In this document: in pieces, positions 48,329-61,400 of the stretch | Numbering within the stretch: position 1 is the first letter of the stretch | How the letters are laid out: every line of letters begins with the position of its first letter | NCBI GenBank assembly: GCA_047495785.1 | Contig: JBLDXI010000033.1 | Location: 2,046,001 to 2,110,000, forward strand | Direction of reading: 5' to 3' | DNA length: 64,000 nt | DNA from: Lepidodermella squamata | Lineage: Eukaryota > Gastrotricha | Made by a program: the position numbers and the translations under genes | The notes under the pieces: generated by a model | Databases searched by the model: none | What the model was told of the DNA's origin: nothing | Seen by the model: only the letters and a program-made list of their open reading frames with translations

Positions 48329-48595
48329 TTACAGGCTGCTTTCGTGAAAATGATTGCTGCTGGCAACGTAATCTGACCCGTAATTCCAAGCTCTTCGCGC
48401 GATTCCCGTTCCAAGGACCCACATTTTGCTGGCTAATAAAGCAGCGGCGTCGAAAAACTCCGTCATTTCTTTTGTTCCGAATTCTTGCCGAACGGCGTTC
48501 AGATAACTCCCGCTTGCCGCGAAGAGACGGGGTGACGAGAAAAATGCGAGGTAAATTGCGTAGAAAATCACCAGCCAGCCAATCAACTTCGGCAT
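48329..48595 (-). CDS. Hypothetical small membrane protein
   Basis: A single-exon frame of 88 codons from MPKLIGWLVIFYAIYL (an in-frame upstream ATG at 48619 adds MFFFFFPN). It has one strong hydrophobic segment near the N-terminus, then a helical, mildly amphipathic part (FDAAALLASKMWVLGTG) and a polar tail. I recognise no family. It could be a real short membrane or mitochondrial protein, or chance. No neighbour suggests a role. Confidence 0.35.
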   Translation of the reverse strand: MPKLIGWLVIFYAIYLAFFSSPRLFAASGSYLNAVRQEFGTKEMTEFFDAAALLASKMWVLGTGIARRAWNYGSDYVASSNHFHESSL

Positions 48596-48619
48596 ATTTG
48601 GGAAGAAGAAGAAGAACAT

Positions 48620-50889
48620 GGCTTATTTAGTTCAACTTTTCAAACGTGAAGAATCTGTTTCAGTGAATCGTTCTTAGCATTTACTTTTTGCTTCATCCGG
48701 CGATTGAATCGCGTGTCGTCATTTGACTAAGACACGTCATCTCATAATACCGAGCCTATTAAGCCTTATTATTTTTTTACATGATTATCCTCTCAGTTCT
48801 TGTACGTACGGCGATGTTGGGCAAATAAAGGATGTATACCGGTACAAAGGCCTTTTGGTTCAGGACCAAAACATCACCACGCCCGCCCGCCTTATCTCGC
48901 TGACATAAATTACGTTGAAAATTGCTGATTTTGATGGTATGGTAGGCTTTACCGTTTACAGCCATCCCACGCGAAACATTATTATGACGAAAACAAGCTG
49001 TGAGAGGTTGAAGAACTGACAAGGACTCGGAAAAGCCATCGACAACACGATTTCAGGTTTATCTCGCCCAGAGTAACAAGTCACTTTTGGTTCCCTAACT
49101 GCTCTCAAAGATAGTAGCAGGAAACTAATATAAGGTTCACGAGCATGACAGTGTCAACAAGCTGGGTGGGCGATCGGGCGGCGTCGGTAACTACAAGTAA
49201 ACACTGAAATGTATCCTGAAACTGCGCGTATCGGAGGTCGTAAAAGCTACAAAGATAAAACTTTCGAATGAGGAAATAGAGACAGGGCTATTATTAATTA
49301 TCTTAACAACTATAATACGTGTCAACAAGCGCCTTTTATCTATTCTGCTGGAACGGCAGAGTTCGCTGAGCTTGTTTGCATTTTGTGCGCCTTTCGCGCG
49401 GCCCTAAAAGCCGCGTGGGTGCCACCGGTCGCGTTCCGCCTTATCTCCACGCCGCACCAGCTTTCTTCTCGCTCTACCGTAGACACTCGTTTAAACCGAC
49501 CGTTTTTATTTAGACTTGATTTCAACCATTTTTTAATGCGATCAGCTACATCAGTGTACACATCGATTGGTATTGGGAATATTTATATCATATTGATAGC
49601 TGGGGATAGGTTTCGATTTTAATGGTGCTATCATTCGAAGCTATCAGCCCTCGCTTCCGTTTGGTTATAGCTAAAAAGGCCGCGCTCCGAGATAAGAAAG
49701 TTAACTCGTAGGCGGCTAAGTGGCGCCGCTATTTAAAGCCAAGGCCAAGACGACTTGCTAGCCAAATCGGTTTTCCCGTCACACATACAACACTAGTCGG
49801 CGTGTTGTGTACCGTATCATACACCTGTGCGTTTTCTCTCGCGCGCTTTGGGCGCGCCCGATTTCCGATATTACACTCGAGCATTTTTAATATGCCTATT
49901 ACTCTCCGATATGCAGCCGCAACAACGGTGGTCGTGATGTTTAGCCATAACACGTAGTTATTTTGCATATTTTTTTATCTCTGAAATGAAATTCCGCCAC
50001 GCACAGGTGAAATGACGGCAATAAAACACGCAAAGTCGACGCGGGCCTCTCGTCGGGAGATTAGAAATGGCACTGTCGAAACTTGTGACTTATTTCCGCG
50101 CTTATAACGCATTGCTCCGTGTCGCGTTCGCCTAGTTGATAGCAAAACGGCGCCACGCCGTGGGCTGAAAAATCGCGGCTGAAAACAACGTCGTGCGCGG
50201 GCGCGGGTATTTATAACAAGCGCGACCGGGCCGATACCGGCTTCAGTCGCGTTTTTGTACACACCCTGCTAACGCGCACTTCGGTCGCACCTCAGCCTTC
50301 TGCTCATCGGCGGCGGCGTGACACGCGTTCAATGTCGAAATAAACATCGTGTCAGATCTAAATCTTCCGGCAGGAGAACTCGTCGCCATCTGCTCATCGA
50401 CCAGCTTGCTTTTTATACTTATACCTATAGCTATGCCTACTCTTTACCTATCATTTATTCAGCATTTTTGTGCATTGTAATCGAAATAATTAGCCATCTC
50501 GTGGCTTTTTAGTATGCAATTGCTTTTTTGTTTCCTTTTATGTTCAGCCAGCTCCGACGTCGACGATGATGGCGCTTTTTTCCCACCACACACTTGCCTT
50601 TGCCGGCCGCTGCTTGTGCGCGGCAACACACAGCTGTGACGCATCAGGAGCTGCCCGCTATCAGTGGAGACGTAGTTGTCTCGCGCGAAACCCCTCCGCA
50701 TCTTTTTGCAACCCAAAGCGTGAGATTCTACTCCTCCAGCTGATTGCGGAAAAGCTCACGACATATTTTCGAATAATAATAACTTTTCTCTTTGCAAATA
50801 ATCATCATTTTTATAATATGTTTTATGTCACTCCGTTTTTGGCAATAAAAAGCAACATCAGTGAGACAAGAATAGCATTTTTTTGCAAC
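48620..50889. other. 2.3-kb region without a recognised gene
   Basis: Several short frames on both strands lack domains or splice partners. 49970-50330 is markedly GC-rich with many cg dinucleotides, unlike the AT-rich flanks. Poly(A) and 3' UTR sequence of the gene ending at 50890 should lie at the right edge. Confidence 0.4.
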
Positions 50890-52069
50890 TCAAATAATTA
50901 GGGCAGAAATAATCACAGTCACAACACTTGCTGTAGCTATTTTCGCACTTGAATCGAAGTCATCCTCGTTATAATCCCGATTTCGGTAAAACTTCCTAGT
51001 TGTAGACTTTCGATTCGCCGTCGGCCTGATTCGTACTGCACTTGTCATTCGTTCTGTCGTAGTCGCTGGCTCTGTTGTTGTGACCGCGCCGCCGTTATTT
51101 GCCGCCGTTGACATCCACCAGAATAAATCACCAAGGGTCGTACGACTGTTATCAGTGATCAGAGGGTGGTTATTCAATCGATAGCGTCTTATCTCGACAG
51201 ACCTACCTGCTGTACAACTTGGCGACTGATTCAGCTGTTTCGTTGCTCGGAAGTGAACAATCGCTCTCCTTTGTCGACCCGATTCGCAGCTGATAACGCG
51301 CGATCGACACCGGTAACTCGCCCATCTTAGGTGAGCTATTTTATACTGATGTTTTATCGCAATCTGGCAGGGTTATTCATCGGCAATAAAATTACCATTT
51401 CGACATCAACTGTGACGCAAGACAGCCTGTTCGCGTTTTGAAGGCAACACAATCAGCACCAGGCACCGGAGGTAGGGTTATCAAATTAAAATCGCTCGCT
51501 GGTAACGTTGTCCGAAACGTGAAAAACTCATAAGGGTACAATACAAGTGGGATGTCGACAGCCATGTTGGGACACTGGCTGAACAACTTGTCGACAGGCT
51601 CGCTGCAAAGCCGGTCGAATGATGAGCCGCCGTTTTGCCACAACGAACAACCCCAATAGATGAATCGAAAGCTTTGAAACATCTATTCTCGAAATATTTC
51701 TGATTTTTAATTCTTGAGATATTCTTGAAAACTAACCCTTATCGACACAGCTGCTATTTCATTTGACTTGGACCGCTCTTCACAGTAGGAAAAATTGCGG
51801 TCATTCAGGCATTTCATCATTGAAGCCGCATTATTGCACATGAGATCTGAGAAAATTTGAATCTGTGACCGAAAAGCTGGCGTATCGCGCTTGTCAAGCG
51901 GGAGATCGTTCAGGTACAGTGTCAACGACAATGAAACGTTCCCGAGACTGAAAAATACGTTGCTGTCAAAGCAAGGCATAAAAGGATCATCCTGGCATGG
52001 ATCCACCTCGGCTCCGGCGAGGTGGGCACAGATCGATAGTATCAGAGCTGATAGAAGGCGATAAATCAT
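50890..52069 (-). CDS. Secreted cysteine-rich protein A, predicted GPI-anchored (three-gene tandem family)
   Basis: Unrecognised family. Exons 52069-51737, 51682-51396, 51335-51207 and 51145-50890 (minus), 334 residues. It has a signal peptide (MIYRLLSALILSICAHLAGA) and then a cysteine-rich domain: DPCQDDPFMPC, LMCNNAASMMKCLNDRNFSYC, YWGCSLWQNG, LFSQCPNM, then ADCVAFKTRTGCLASQLMSKW and LPVSIARYQLRIG. A Thr-rich linker leads to a C-terminal hydrophobic run (KIATASVVTVIISALII) with no tail after it, the form of a GPI signal. Exon borders match those of paralogues B and C downstream and upstream: the SKW/SW codon is split by an intron in all three. A role at the cell surface is inferred from this layout only. 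Confidence 0.7.
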
Positions 52070-52396
52070 TGAAGCTTCTATTTGGTACTACCAAACCAAT
52101 GTGTTTCTGATGAAAGCGAAACGTGACTAGTCATGAAAGGAAACAATGCAGGTGAAACAATAGCGCGTTGTTTTAATGTGCCTACGCATTTCGCTGTTCT
52201 TTCATGAAAATTTCACTCGGCTTGACTTGAAACCTTTGTTTCCGCGTGAGTGGCGAGCCCCGCAAGAAATATCAAGTAAAAACAGAGGATACATTCATTC
52301 AAACATTAAGCTGATGACAGAGCCAATACAAGTTCTCATGGGTAAAAACTTCTGAATGAATATTATGTAGTTTTGTTCGAGATTGAAGTCCCTGAT
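52070..52396. other. Spacer between paralogues A and B
   Basis: 327 nt, no frame or repeat recognised. It should contain the promoter of A and the 3' UTR of B. Confidence 0.4.
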
Positions 52397-53291
52397 CTAT
52401 TCATCTTGACTGCGCCGTTTCGTTTGTTGAGCCCTGGAATAGGTATTTGGAAATTTACAGCTGAATGTTTCAAGGCAGGCAATCTTACTTGACTGCTTCA
52501 TTATATTTGTCTACCAAATTAGTGGCTGTATCGTTGCGTGAAAATGCACACCGACTCTTGCTGAGCCCCAATTGCAAGCGTGCCAGCAGCCACGGCAGTT
52601 GAGCGCTTCTAGCATTCGAGCTGAGAAAAACAGTTCAGGGAACTTTAGGCTATAAAACATTTTGTTACCATGATTTCGTAAACTGGCTCACAACGCAACC
52701 AGTTCGAACTTTGAAGGTTTCGCAATCCGTTGCATTATTGACACCAGGCAGTGATAGAAGTTGGGCAACAGTGTTGCTATCACCGAAAAAGCTGCTAAAG
52801 TCCCGAATCATAGGAACTCTCGGTAAATAGCTTGAACAGGCATCAAAGTATGTCGAGTAATTTCCACAGTCCTCGTCAATATTGCGCGAGCCACTCGCCC
52901 AAAGCGAGCATCCAAATCCAAGAACGCGGAACGAACCTTGGACTGATAGGGCTACAGCAGCCTGTGGGTTCGTTGAAATTTCCGCTTCACAAGGGGCGAA
53001 GTTTTGGATGTCAAAACAGTTGACAATAGGCTGAGCGATGCGACAAAGCTCGTCGGTTGCGTTATCGACTTGAAACTTCAATTGTTTTAGCGCCGCCGAA
53101 TCGTTGGCTGGAGTTTTTGAAACTAGGGTGCTGATTCTAGCCATGGCTCCTTCCAACTCAGGAAAGGCAGGTAAAGAGCTGCATGGTTGAAATATTTTCG
53201 TGATGTTACACGCGAAATCAGATGCAGCAATCACTTGTAGTAAAGCTGCACTCGCAATGACGAAGATTTCTACCTGAAGGTGAAGATGCAT
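52397..53291 (-). CDS. Secreted cysteine-rich protein B, soluble form (three-gene tandem family)
   Basis: Unrecognised family. Exons 53291-52669, 52620-52489 and 52433-52397 (minus) give 263 residues. A hydrophobic N-terminal signal (EIFVIASAALLQVIAA) precedes CNITKIFQPCSSLPAFPELE, then LCRIAQPIVNCFDIQNFAPC, GFGCSLWASG, YFDACSSYLPRVPMIRDF, DCETFKVRTGCVVSQF and LPWLLARLQLGLS...NDTATNLV. Unlike paralogues A and C it has no C-terminal hydrophobic segment; it ends in a basic KRRSQDE, so it is probably secreted free. It also lacks the intron that splits the middle of C before the INYGCTLW region. Confidence 0.7.
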
Positions 53292-53608
53292 TTTTCAGGA
53301 ATATTAATTTCTTTCAGCGACTAAAAGGAAATGCTCGTGTAACCTTGATACTGCTGGTGTGAAATGAAGTTCTGTAGGGTAAACAAACCCTGGATCTAGA
53401 ACAATTGAAGTGTCGACAAATCCAGGATCCGTGCGAATCGAACGTGCTCTAAAAAGCAGCGTAAAAACTTTCATTGTTATCGAGGAATTTCATTCAACAA
53501 CTTCCTCACAAAAAGTGACCGTCTTTTATTTACAACCCAATTCAAGACGCATTCAGTTTAGTGCCCTGATGCGAGATAAATGATTTCAGTCTTGCAATAT
53601 GGAAGTTG
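53292..53608. other. Spacer between paralogues B and C
   Basis: 317 nt, no frame or repeat recognised. Confidence 0.4.
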
Positions 53609-54755
53609 TTACAACGCGTGGATGGCTGTTAAAACCAGTGCTGCAGCTGTAATGATGGTGACCGACACTGATGGTAATGAAGCTAACGATTTGAGGGCTT
53701 CTGCAGTGATATTCACCACACTTTGAGATGAACCTGTGTAACTGTAACTTTGCGTTGTTGACTGAGAAGGGCTGGATGAGCTCGTAGAGTTATTCCCGGT
53801 TCTAAATCCGAAATTCCGAGTATATACATGCCTCAATTCCGAAGCTATAAGGACTTACTGAGCATCGTACAAGTTTGCCAATTTTGTCGCAGTGTCATCG
53901 CTGGTGAACTGGCAATTGCTGGTAGGGGTCTTGCTCAGGTCAAACTGAAAGCGAGCCATCCACCAAGGCAACTCGGAACTACGTGAGTTTGAACTATGGC
54001 GACATGAAAAATGAAATTTCAAGAGCCCCATTTGAATTGCTTTTTTACCAATTTTTCCGAAATTGGCTGACGATGCATCCTGTCCGGAGTTTGTATTCAT
54101 TGCAGTCCGATGAATTAATCGCAGGCAAATTGAATAGTGCTGCAACCTTTGAGTCGGCGAAAAACGATCCGAAGTCTTTAATCATGGGTATTTTCGGAAG
54201 GTATTTTTCGCATGGGTCGAATAGGTTCATGTAATTTGGACAGTCAGCTTCGACGTTAGCTGCGCCTAAATCAGAGGGAAAATGATCGTATCAAGAATTC
54301 ATCATTTAGGGAAAATGCCAACCTGACAGCCAAAGGGTGCAGCCGTAGTTGATGACTCGGAAATAATTATAGATCTGCGCAAATTAAAAACTCAGCTATA
54401 CTGCAGAATTCTCGTGCATTGAGCTTACCTGTAAGGCCACTGCCGCATCGCTATTCACTGATGCTTCTGACTCGCAGGCGGAAAAATTTCTCTGGTCGAT
54501 GCAATTTATTACCGGTTGCGACGTCCGACAAAGTGCATCGGTCAAATTTGACATTTCCACTTTCAAAGATTCGATGACTTTCGAGTCGCTGGAATTCTGG
54601 CTTGTAACAGCCGTGATATTGGTCAAAATTTGTTGGAGAGTAGGGTATGCATCAAGGCTTGTGCAGGGAGTGAATGTTTTCGCTCGAGTACACTCGTAAC
54701 TGTAACACAAGCCGACCATCAGGCTCAGAAATGCAAACAAATATCCCTGGTTCAT
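53609..54755 (-). CDS. Secreted cysteine-rich protein C, predicted GPI-anchored (three-gene tandem family)
   Basis: Unrecognised family. Exons 54755-54429, 54374-54323, 54265-54049, 53993-53859 and 53801-53609 (minus), 307 residues. A signal peptide (LFAFLSLMVGLCYS) is followed by CTRAKTFTPCTSLDAYPTLQ, LCRTSQPVINCIDQRNFSAC, INYGCTLWLSG, CPNYMNLFDPCEKYLPKIPM, DCNEYKLRTGCIVSQFRKNW and LPWWMARFQFDLSKTPTSN. N-glycosylation sequons are frequent. The last exon is Ser/Thr-rich and ends VTIITAAALVLTAIHAL, a GPI-type signal. It is closer to B than to A over the shared domain, so B and C look like the younger duplicates. Confidence 0.7.
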
Positions 54756-55411
54756 TTGTTAAAATATGCCTATAAATGGATATACATATTTATGTCACTA
54801 TCGGAATGGAAACAGTTTATTCTTAAGGTGGCTTTCGAACTTCAGACCATCAGACTGACTATTATGAAGCCCATACGCAAAATTGGTCGAACGTGATGGC
54901 TCATAATCGTGGTAGCTACCGCAATCAATATAATCTGAATGTGTCATGTATTGTTATGTTCAACGTTGCCATGGCGCGTGATGTTTGGATGGCGCGAAAT
55001 ACTCCCCAATTTTTGTGCGCCAACCAAAACATTGGGCATCAGGATCGATAACTCAATAACTGCATTCCAAATGAGCTGTCGCTTCTGTTGGCGCAGTAAA
55101 CTGGGCTACGGAATAACTGGTTTCAGCGACTGCCATCGGACTTCGCTGTGCTTTTATCCGTATCAACAAAGAACTAATGATTAACAGTAACAGAAAGTGT
55201 TATCCTTTCGCTTTTTATTTCAGGCAAGAAAAATTATATCTACAAACGAAGAACTGAATGTTATTGGCGTTTTCATCATCTCATAATCAGAAAGAACTGA
55301 AAACCGGTTGATTGCTTCGGGTTTGTTTTGAAAATTATATAATAATGAGATCAGATAAGTATTATTTATTGAATTAAAAAATTAATAAAGGCTAATGTCA
55401 ATGAGAGTTGC
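54756..55411. other. Spacer between paralogue C and the CFAP97-like giant gene
   Basis: About 650 nt, AT-rich, without a supported frame. A minus-strand AATAAA at 55365-55370 lies 42 nt past the stop of the giant gene and is its likely poly(A) signal. Confidence 0.5.
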
Positions 55412-58400
55412 TCAATTTTTTGTTTCATTTGGTTTCTCTTCATCAGAAGACATGGACGATTGGTCTGCATCGGCATCCGTTTCTCGAGCAGTCGATACAT
55501 TACTATTGGAATTACCAGCTGCCGACGGTTTTCTCGCTGTTTCCTTGTCTTTAATAGCTGTCTCGCTGGAGGCTATTGTCTCATCATGACTAACATTTAA
55601 AGTCATCGGCTGGGGTTTTTCTTTTTGACTGGCACCACTCTTGTCGCTTTTGTTGCTTCTACTCGACGATGATGATGCCGCAGACGGGCTTTTAGGTTTG
55701 ACTTCTTCGAAAGGCGCGGCAGAGATAGTCTCTTGTTTCGTCGAATCAGCTGATCCATCATAGCCGCCAGCTTTCTCAATTTCTTTCAACTGTGTTTTCC
55801 TTTCGTTGTGACTAAGATTGCTGCTATCGCTACTACTGCTTTTTCTCGAAGTCAATGAAGATGCTGAAGTCGGGGTTTTCGGCTTAATCGCTTCGACAGG
55901 AGGCGCGACAGATATGTTTGTCTCTTCCTTCTGCATTGATAAAACAGTTCCAGAAGCCAGTGCGGCGTAGTTCGACCTATAGCTAGCCGCAGCAGGAACC
56001 CCATTTCTTGGCGTAGTATCTGTGGAAGAAGCAGTGCTGGTCACGGATGATTCGTCAGTTTCTCGAACAGTTCTTTGAATCAGGGGTCGATTTGCCGCAA
56101 AGGTAACTACTGCTACTTCAGGCTCATCTTCTAGTCTAGTCTCAACGACGCTTTTAGTCGTGCTCGCCTTTTCGGTATCAGTTTTTTCGACCTCACTATT
56201 ACTCGACTGAATGGATCGGCGTGAATGAGAGCTGGCACTTCCCGGTCGCTTTTGTGCCGGAGGAGCTGGAATGACGTTGCTGTTTTGCTCAGTGTTTCTG
56301 CTTTCACCGTCTTCTTCGGCCTTTTCTTCAGCCGATTTGTCACTCAAAGCGCTTAATGCGCGCTTTTTGCCATATCCTTTCACAGACTCTTCATCACTGT
56401 CTTCTTCATCATCGCCATCACCTTTTATGGGGTTCATTGGTGTCATTGGCGTTAGAGGTGTTTTCAACGACGTGACCATTGGTGTGGGAGCTGTTACCGT
56501 TGGTGTAGGTGGGATGACCCGCTGAATACCGATCGAAGCACCTAGATTCTTTTCAGGCGACTCGCCATGTGATACCGTCGAATCAGAACTGCTAGGCCGG
56601 TGGTTATTTCCAGCATTCAGTTTCTTCGCATCATCTTCGTCTTCAGAACTGTCCTCCTCTTCCACGAAGGTCTTGGCAGCTGGGGTCATTTGGAACTGCT
56701 GGGCTTGCTTGGCAGCTTCCCGGACAGCTTCAACGACGGTTTCAGACATTGCGGAAGGCATAATTCGTGATGTTGTAGGTTGGCTGTCATCTCCAGCCAA
56801 CAAAGTATTTTGTTTCGTCGACAGCGGTGATGGAGCGCGTTCAGATTCATCCTTCTCATCGTTGACCTCATTAGCCACTGCTGTCATTGGAGCAGGAGCA
56901 TCCTCTCCCTCCGCCTTCGATTTATCCCGCGCCGATTCCTTTTCTGAAATCCTTGATCCAGTGCTGTTCGTAGAAGGTGATTTTGCGGCGCTTCTGACAC
57001 TCGGCAAATCTTCGCCTTCCCGAGCTGAGGCTGCCGCGTTGCTGTGGATGGATGCAGCCTTTCCTATAGAGGCTTGCGAGTGCAGACTTGCAGGTCTTTC
57101 AGTTATCGCTGGCTCCGGGCGCACAGATGCAATAGAAGCCGTGCGCTCGGATACGACACTCTTCTTCGTCTCAGCCTCGAGTTTACTTTCAGAGGATGGT
57201 CCAGCAGCTTCTCCAATCTCAGAGCGTTTCATTGAAGATTCAGATTTAACGCTGAGAGTTGATCTAGCGGTATCGAGCTTCAGTTGACTGGTAGAATTAT
57301 TAGAGATTTTGCTGTTTTGTCTCTCCAGATCTGGTTTAGCATTTCCAACTGAAATGTTTGATCGGACGCTGAGCTGGGAACCCAACGTCTTTTGCTCAAT
57401 GCCAGCTAAGCTTCGATTTTCAGCTTTATCATCTGGCTTGAGGGACATCAACGAACCCCTAATGTTCGCAGTAGCTTCACTCCGATTCTGGGAGTGAATA
57501 GATCTAGGCGTTGCATCGATTTTCGAACCTGGTTTGGTTTTAGATGAGCTCGTGGATGAAGCAAGACTTATGTTATCGCCTTGCCCGTCAGCATCGGCCA
57601 ATTTGTTAGCTTCTACATTATTCATGGAATGCACCGATTTTGTGGCCAGGCTCTGACGGGATTCAGCTTTAGCCAATTTCGAGGATGATTTTGTCGACGA
57701 TAAACTCAGCGAGGAATCAGCTTTTGTTAATTGCGGCTTCGGCTGTGTTGAGGACTTTGATAGAGAACTGTCTTGTCGGTCCAAGATCGGATTCGGCTTT
57801 GATGCTGACGTGCTCGAAACACTGCTCGAATCAGATTTAGCTGTTTCCGGGACATCTGTTTCACCGTGAGCGCTGAGCGCATCTTGAACGCTCAAAGTTG
57901 ACCCAAACAATGTTAAGTTGTTATCTTCTGTCATCGTATCTTCTGCCAATTTGCTAACATTAGTTTCAGATGTCGCGCGTTGCAGCTCATCTTTCGCGCT
58001 TTGATCCTCTGACTTTTCAATATCTTGGGACTGAGTCGGCTTTGACGCCAGGCTTTGGCTCGATCCTGCTTTTGCCAATGTTCCAGTTGAGCTAAGAGCA
58101 ACAGAATTTTTCGACAAGTTACTAAGCTGCCGGTCCGCGATTTGCTGCCTCAGAGATCTCGTAGAGGAGGTGACGGCATGCGCTGCGTCTTCGGGCTTGA
58201 TGCTGCGCGGTGATTGTTGTGGTGATGGCTTCGCTGGGTCTTCTGGCTTGATGCTGCGCGGTGATTGTTGCGGTGATTGCTTCGCACCAACGACCAATGA
58301 TTTACGAGAATTGATGCTATCGGATCGGGCAGGTTGGGGTTCTGTTTTGAAAGACTTCACGGAGGCAGCGTCGCTATTCGCATCCTTCGCGCTTCTTCCA

Positions 58401-61400
58401 GATTCGGACGGCGCACCAGTTTCCCCTAGTTTAGGGAGAGACCTGACGCTCAGCATCGACCCGCCATGCTCAGATTTAATGTTACTTCTCACCGACGGAG
58501 CTTGAGATCGAGGGCTATCGGCTGGTGCAGTTTGCTTCACAGATTTCATTGAAGATGTAACACTTTTCGCCGTGGCAGCATCCGCATCTACAGAATTTTT
58601 AGCTTGAATGGCTTTCGAGGCATTGGTAGACGCTCTACTAGATGTGACACTCTGGACAGATTCGGCTTTGCTTAATTTAGGGCGATCTAGGCTTGAGACC
58701 GATTCTGCTTTCGTGATTTGAGCTGTTCCAGTACTTGTGACAGACTTCTTCGAAATCACACTATCCTGGCGACTTACAGCCGCCCTCGCAGTGGTTCCTT
58801 CAGTCCTCGAGGTGTCCACTGCATCAGACGGCAAATCAGTTTCCTCCATGTCAGTTCTCTGGCTTTGGTTGGTTAATGTTATACTTGCAGTCGCAGTCGG
58901 CACCTTTGACTGACCATTTGATCGCACACTTAGTGAGGAGCCAGCATTTTCGATGCCCTGTTTATGTAATGAATCGTTCGAGTCAGTCACAGCCAAATTA
59001 GCTCTGACTGAGTTGGTTGAGGAAGTCGGACTCGGCTGATTTTCAGCAGGAGCCTTGATTTCCGGAAGCATCGGCGATGATGATTTTATTAAAACAGGTG
59101 GCCGTGAAGCCTCAGCATTGTCGAACTCATGCTTCGGGGTAGCGGAATCCTTTTTCGCTTCCTCTTCACTTTCATCGCTACTACTTTCTGATTTATGTTG
59201 TTCGATTTTTAATGATGGAGCCGTGGATTTCTTTGACGACGCGGTAGCAGGTCGGTCCATCTTTGGTTTTGGCGACTCATCTTCATCTGAGCTTGATGCT
59301 GAATGTTGTTCGACCCGAGGAATCGCTGCGTTGTCAGACAATTTTGATTTTTCGCTGCTAGCAGATTTAGTTCGATTAGCCGTCAAGTCACTTGGTTCAG
59401 TCGTGAAAGTATCCTGTTGCTTAATGTCCGACTTGCTGGACGCAGCACTTTGATTTCGATGAGATACCGGCTTCGATGTAACATCTTTCTCATCTTCATC
59501 GGAGCTGGATGGCGAGGAATTTTTTACTGAGGGCACAGCTTTAGCCGTTGGGTTAGATTTGATGCTGATGAGACTGCGCGGAGAGGCGTTGGCCTCTTTA
59601 TCTTTACTAAACACTTCGGACTTCGCAGGCTTCTCAGGTTCAGTATTACTGCTGGACTTGATAGAATCAGATGAGCGATTACTGACTGGCGATTTCACTG
59701 GAGCTTTTTGTTCAACATCCCTTAGAGAGGGACTTCTCGCGACTACTGCGACGGACGATCTTTCCGTCTCGACACTTTGGCCCCTTGGTTGCGGCTTTTC
59801 GTCATCGTCAGACGAAGACGATGAATCGGGCTTTGCAGCAGCTTTCTCCGAGGTTGTTGACTTTCCGCTTTTGGGTCTTTGCGAGATTGAGACGGTAGGA
59901 ACAGTCGTAGACGGATGCTGCGAAGGCTGGGAAACTTTTCCTTCGTCATCACTTGAGTCAGACGACGAGCTTTCAACTTTTTTCACATTCCATCCTGACG
60001 GTTTCTCGGCTTCATCTGACGATGAAGAGTCGGATGCTGGTTTACTAGCAACGTGGGGTGGTGTCGGCGCTTTCTTCAGGAATGACTGGCCACTGCTAGG
60101 GCGATCACTAAGTAAAACAGCAGGTTCAGCTAATTTCGTGGCTGCTATCGTGTCACTTCTGTTTGAAGTCGCGCTATCAGGACGCCTTTCAACTGAAATG
60201 AGGTTCTTCCCCGCAGTCGGTGACTTCGAAGAGATGGATCCGATGCTGGCTGTTGGTTTTATTACAGGGCTGATAACACCACCCTTCTCTTCGCTGGTAT
60301 TCGATACTGGTCGAGATGCTGGCTTGGTCGGAGCAGGAGCTTGCTTAATCGCTTCATCCTCATCCGAAGACGACGATGAATCAGGCATGCCTTTGGCTTC
60401 TGCCCTAGTGGACGTTTTAGGTTTTTCACCCGCAATAGATGACTTCGCAGAGATGGACCCAACGCTAGCCGCTGGCTTTAGCACAGGGCTGATAGCGCCG
60501 GCCTTCTCTTCGCTGTTAATCGACACCGGTCGAGATGCTGGCTTGGTCGGAGCAGGCTTAATCGCTTCATCCTCATCCTCAGATGACGAGGAATTGTGCA
60601 TGCCTTTTCCTGCCGCAGCAGGAGTTTCAGGTTTTTCACCCGCAATAGATGACTTCGCAGAGATGGACCCAACGCTAGCCGCTGGCTTTAGTACAGGGCT
60701 GGCCACGCTAACTTTCTCTTCGCTGTTATTTGATAGTGGTCGAGATACTGGCTTGGTCGGCGCAGGACCTGGCTTAATCCCTTCATCCTCCGAAGACGAT
60801 GAGGCTTTAGCATCAGCCCTAGCAGCAGGCTTAGGTTTTTCATCCGCAACAGATGATTTCGCAGAGATGGACCCAATGCTGGCTGCTGGCTTTATTACAG
60901 GGCTGATAACACCACCCTTCTCTTCGCTGTTATTCGATACTGGTCGAGATGCTGGCTTGGTAGGAGCGGGACCTTGCTTAATCGCTTCATCCTCCTCCGA
61001 AGACGACGATGAATCGAGCATGCCTTTAGCTTTTGCTCCCCAAGCAGCGGCTTTAGGCTTTTCATCTTCACTGTCGGAAGATTGAACACTTTTGGATGGT
61101 TTCGCGGTAATTGGCTCGGCGGGCTTCGGCGATAGTTTCTCAGTCTCAACTGCTTGTAAAATAGGTTTACTTTGCTCTTTAGGCTGGATGATGTCCGAGA
61201 ACAATGAATCGTCGCTACTTGGACGGTCTTTAGCGGCCCAGCCAGCAACAACAGCAGGCTTCGCAACTTCTTTAGCCATCGGATCACCTTTCTTCGAACC
61301 AATGGATGATGCATTGCTGTCAGTCCTGTCAGCCGGCTTCTTCGTCGGAGCCGGTGGCGAAATGGCAGATTCTGTTGATTTCATCGCTGGCTGAACTCGC

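Noticed and set aside
50890-54755. The tandem secreted family as nematode DUF19/T20D4.11-like proteins, making this a nematode
   Set aside because: Cysteine spacing fits only loosely, and the window encodes motile-cilium proteins (CIMIP2C, WDR49/CFAP337-like), which nematodes are not expected to keep.
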